Below the pieces are notes generated by a model that was not told the origin of the DNA, did not search any database, and saw only the letters and a program-made list of their open reading frames with translations. DNA of 34,890 nt from Teichococcus deserti (GTDB lineage Bacteria > Pseudomonadota > Alphaproteobacteria > Acetobacterales > Acetobacteraceae). The stretch lies in assembly GCF_001982615.1 (NCBI RefSeq), contig NZ_MLCO01000200.1, positions 1 to 34,890 on the forward strand, given 5' to 3'. Positions 34,232-34,890 of the stretch are shown one piece after another; position 1 is the stretch's first letter; the number at the start of each line of letters is the position of its first letter. Made by a program: the position numbers and the translations under genes.

Positions 34232-34890
34232 CCTGATCCTCACTCTCTTCATCGCCTCTTCGAAGCGCTTCGCAAACCCTGCGCTGTCGCCCAGCGTCTT
34301 CTGCCAGGCGTCGCCCTTGAGCTTCGCACGGAGTGCAGCGTGGCGGGCCGGATCGGTCGCGAGGCTGACGGCGATCCCGACATAGTCCTCGTGGCTCGCC
34401 GCGATGGTCTCGGGCATGCCGATGGCGTTCAGCAGGCTCCCGGCCATGCGCGAGGCGAAGGAGGCCTGCGACAGGGTCAGCAGCGGCAGGCCCATGCGCA
34501 GCGCATCGCTGGCGACCGTCCCGGCATTGTAGGGCGAGGTGTCGAGGAACAGGTCGCCCAGCGCCATGCGGGCCAGGTAGCGTTCGGGCTCGACGCGCTG
34601 GGCGAAGATCAGGCGGGAGGGCTCGATGCCGGCGGCCTGGGCCTGCGCATGCAGGTTGCGGCGGGCGGTGGGGTTGTCGCCGACCAGCCACAGCACGCTT
34701 TCCGGCGCACGGGCCAGGATCGCCATCCAGGCGGCGAAGACGTCGGGCGTGATCTTGTAGGAGTTGCAGAAGCAGCAGAAGACGAAGCGGTCCTCCGGCA
34801 GGCCCTCGGCGGCGCGGGAGACCGCGGGCAGGGTGGGGACGCGGCTGTCATTCGCCTGGTAGACGACGGGCAGGGGCAGGGGGGTGGGGC
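34220..34890 (-). CDS. GT41-type glycosyltransferase (O-GlcNAc transferase-like), C-terminal part, 5' end beyond window
   Basis: The visible 223 residues (to the window edge) carry the C-terminal catalytic half of the GT41 family. It shows FVFCCFCNSYKITPDVFAAW followed by MAILARAPESVLWLVGDN, then RLIFAQRVEPERYLARMALGDLFLDTSPYNAGTVASDAL (split in the protein by turns) and GLPLLTLSQASFASRMAGSLL. These are the UDP-GlcNAc-binding region and the hallmark D..LDT.PYN.GTT/V.DAL segment. Bacterial members usually have N-terminal TPR repeats and modify proteins such as flagellin or act in polysaccharide synthesis. The open frame runs off at 34890, so start and TPR part are outside. The stop is inside the terminator hairpin. 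Confidence 0.85.
   Translation of the reverse strand, partial: PTPLPLPVVYQANDSRVPTLPAVSRAAEGLPEDRFVFCCFCNSYKITPDVFAAWMAILARAPESVLWLVGDNPTARRNLHAQAQAAGIEPSRLIFAQRVEPERYLARMALGDLFLDTSPYNAGTVASDALRMGLPLLTLSQASFASRMAGSLLNAIGMPETIAASHEDYVGIAVSLATDPARHAALRAKLKGDAWQKTLGDSAGFAKRFEEAMKRVRIRPGE

Noticed and set aside
1-34890. CRISPR arrays, tRNA, rRNA or an intact insertion sequence
   Set aside because: No regularly spaced repeats, no cloverleaf or rRNA-like sequence and no transposase or terminal-repeat pair was recognised by eye.

Overview
The window is very GC-rich, with dense short-overlap operons. It reads like chromosome of an alphaproteobacterium, most likely an Acetobacteraceae/Roseomonas-type organism. 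That is inferred from gene style (HWE kinase, periplasmic GMC dehydrogenase with cytochrome c, hydantoinase and amidase catabolic genes), not from a marker gene. No rRNA, tRNA, CRISPR array or intact mobile element was seen.

Layout. (1) 1-2240 is a decayed region: an AT-rich island, then minus-strand remnants of a glycosyltransferase, a UDP-galactopyranose mutase and a GH1-like protein, all shortened by internal deletions and frameshifts. (2) 2244-5530 holds a KimA-like APC-superfamily permease, an orphan small peptide with a double-glycine-type leader, and a frameshifted secreted nuclease of the SNase family. (3) 5533-10390 is a signalling block: a five-PAS HWE histidine kinase fused to a receiver, followed by two stand-alone receiver-like proteins that have lost the phosphoacceptor Asp. 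(4) 10390-13690 has a small conserved-looking hypothetical gene, gene-poor sequence and a classical OmpR-type regulator plus HAMP kinase pair on the minus strand. (5) 13770-14732 encodes a MYG1-family protein.

(6) 14877-29780 is the main accessory block, about 15 kb. It contains an ATP-dependent hydantoinase/oxoprolinase pair (HyuA, HyuB), two amidase-signature enzymes each with its own tiny AtzG-like partner, a complete dipeptide-type ABC importer, an isochorismatase-fold hydrolase translationally coupled to the importer, and a PLP-dependent class V aminotransferase-fold enzyme. Read together, this looks like uptake and stepwise hydrolysis of a cyclic amide or ureide (hydantoin-, creatinine- or lactam-like). 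The true substrate cannot be read from sequence.

(7) 30227-33980 is a three-gene membrane-bound dehydrogenase: a Tat-exported small subunit, a GMC flavoprotein with an Fe-S cysteine cluster, and a triheme cytochrome c. It would oxidise a sugar, sugar acid or alcohol in the periplasm and feed the respiratory chain. (8) The right edge carries the 3' end of a GT41 (O-GlcNAc-transferase-like) gene on the minus strand.

A recurring hairpin with a central EcoRI site and a conserved T-rich flank occurs at three gene ends (about 18603, 33997 and 34195) and appears to be a genome-specific terminator family.
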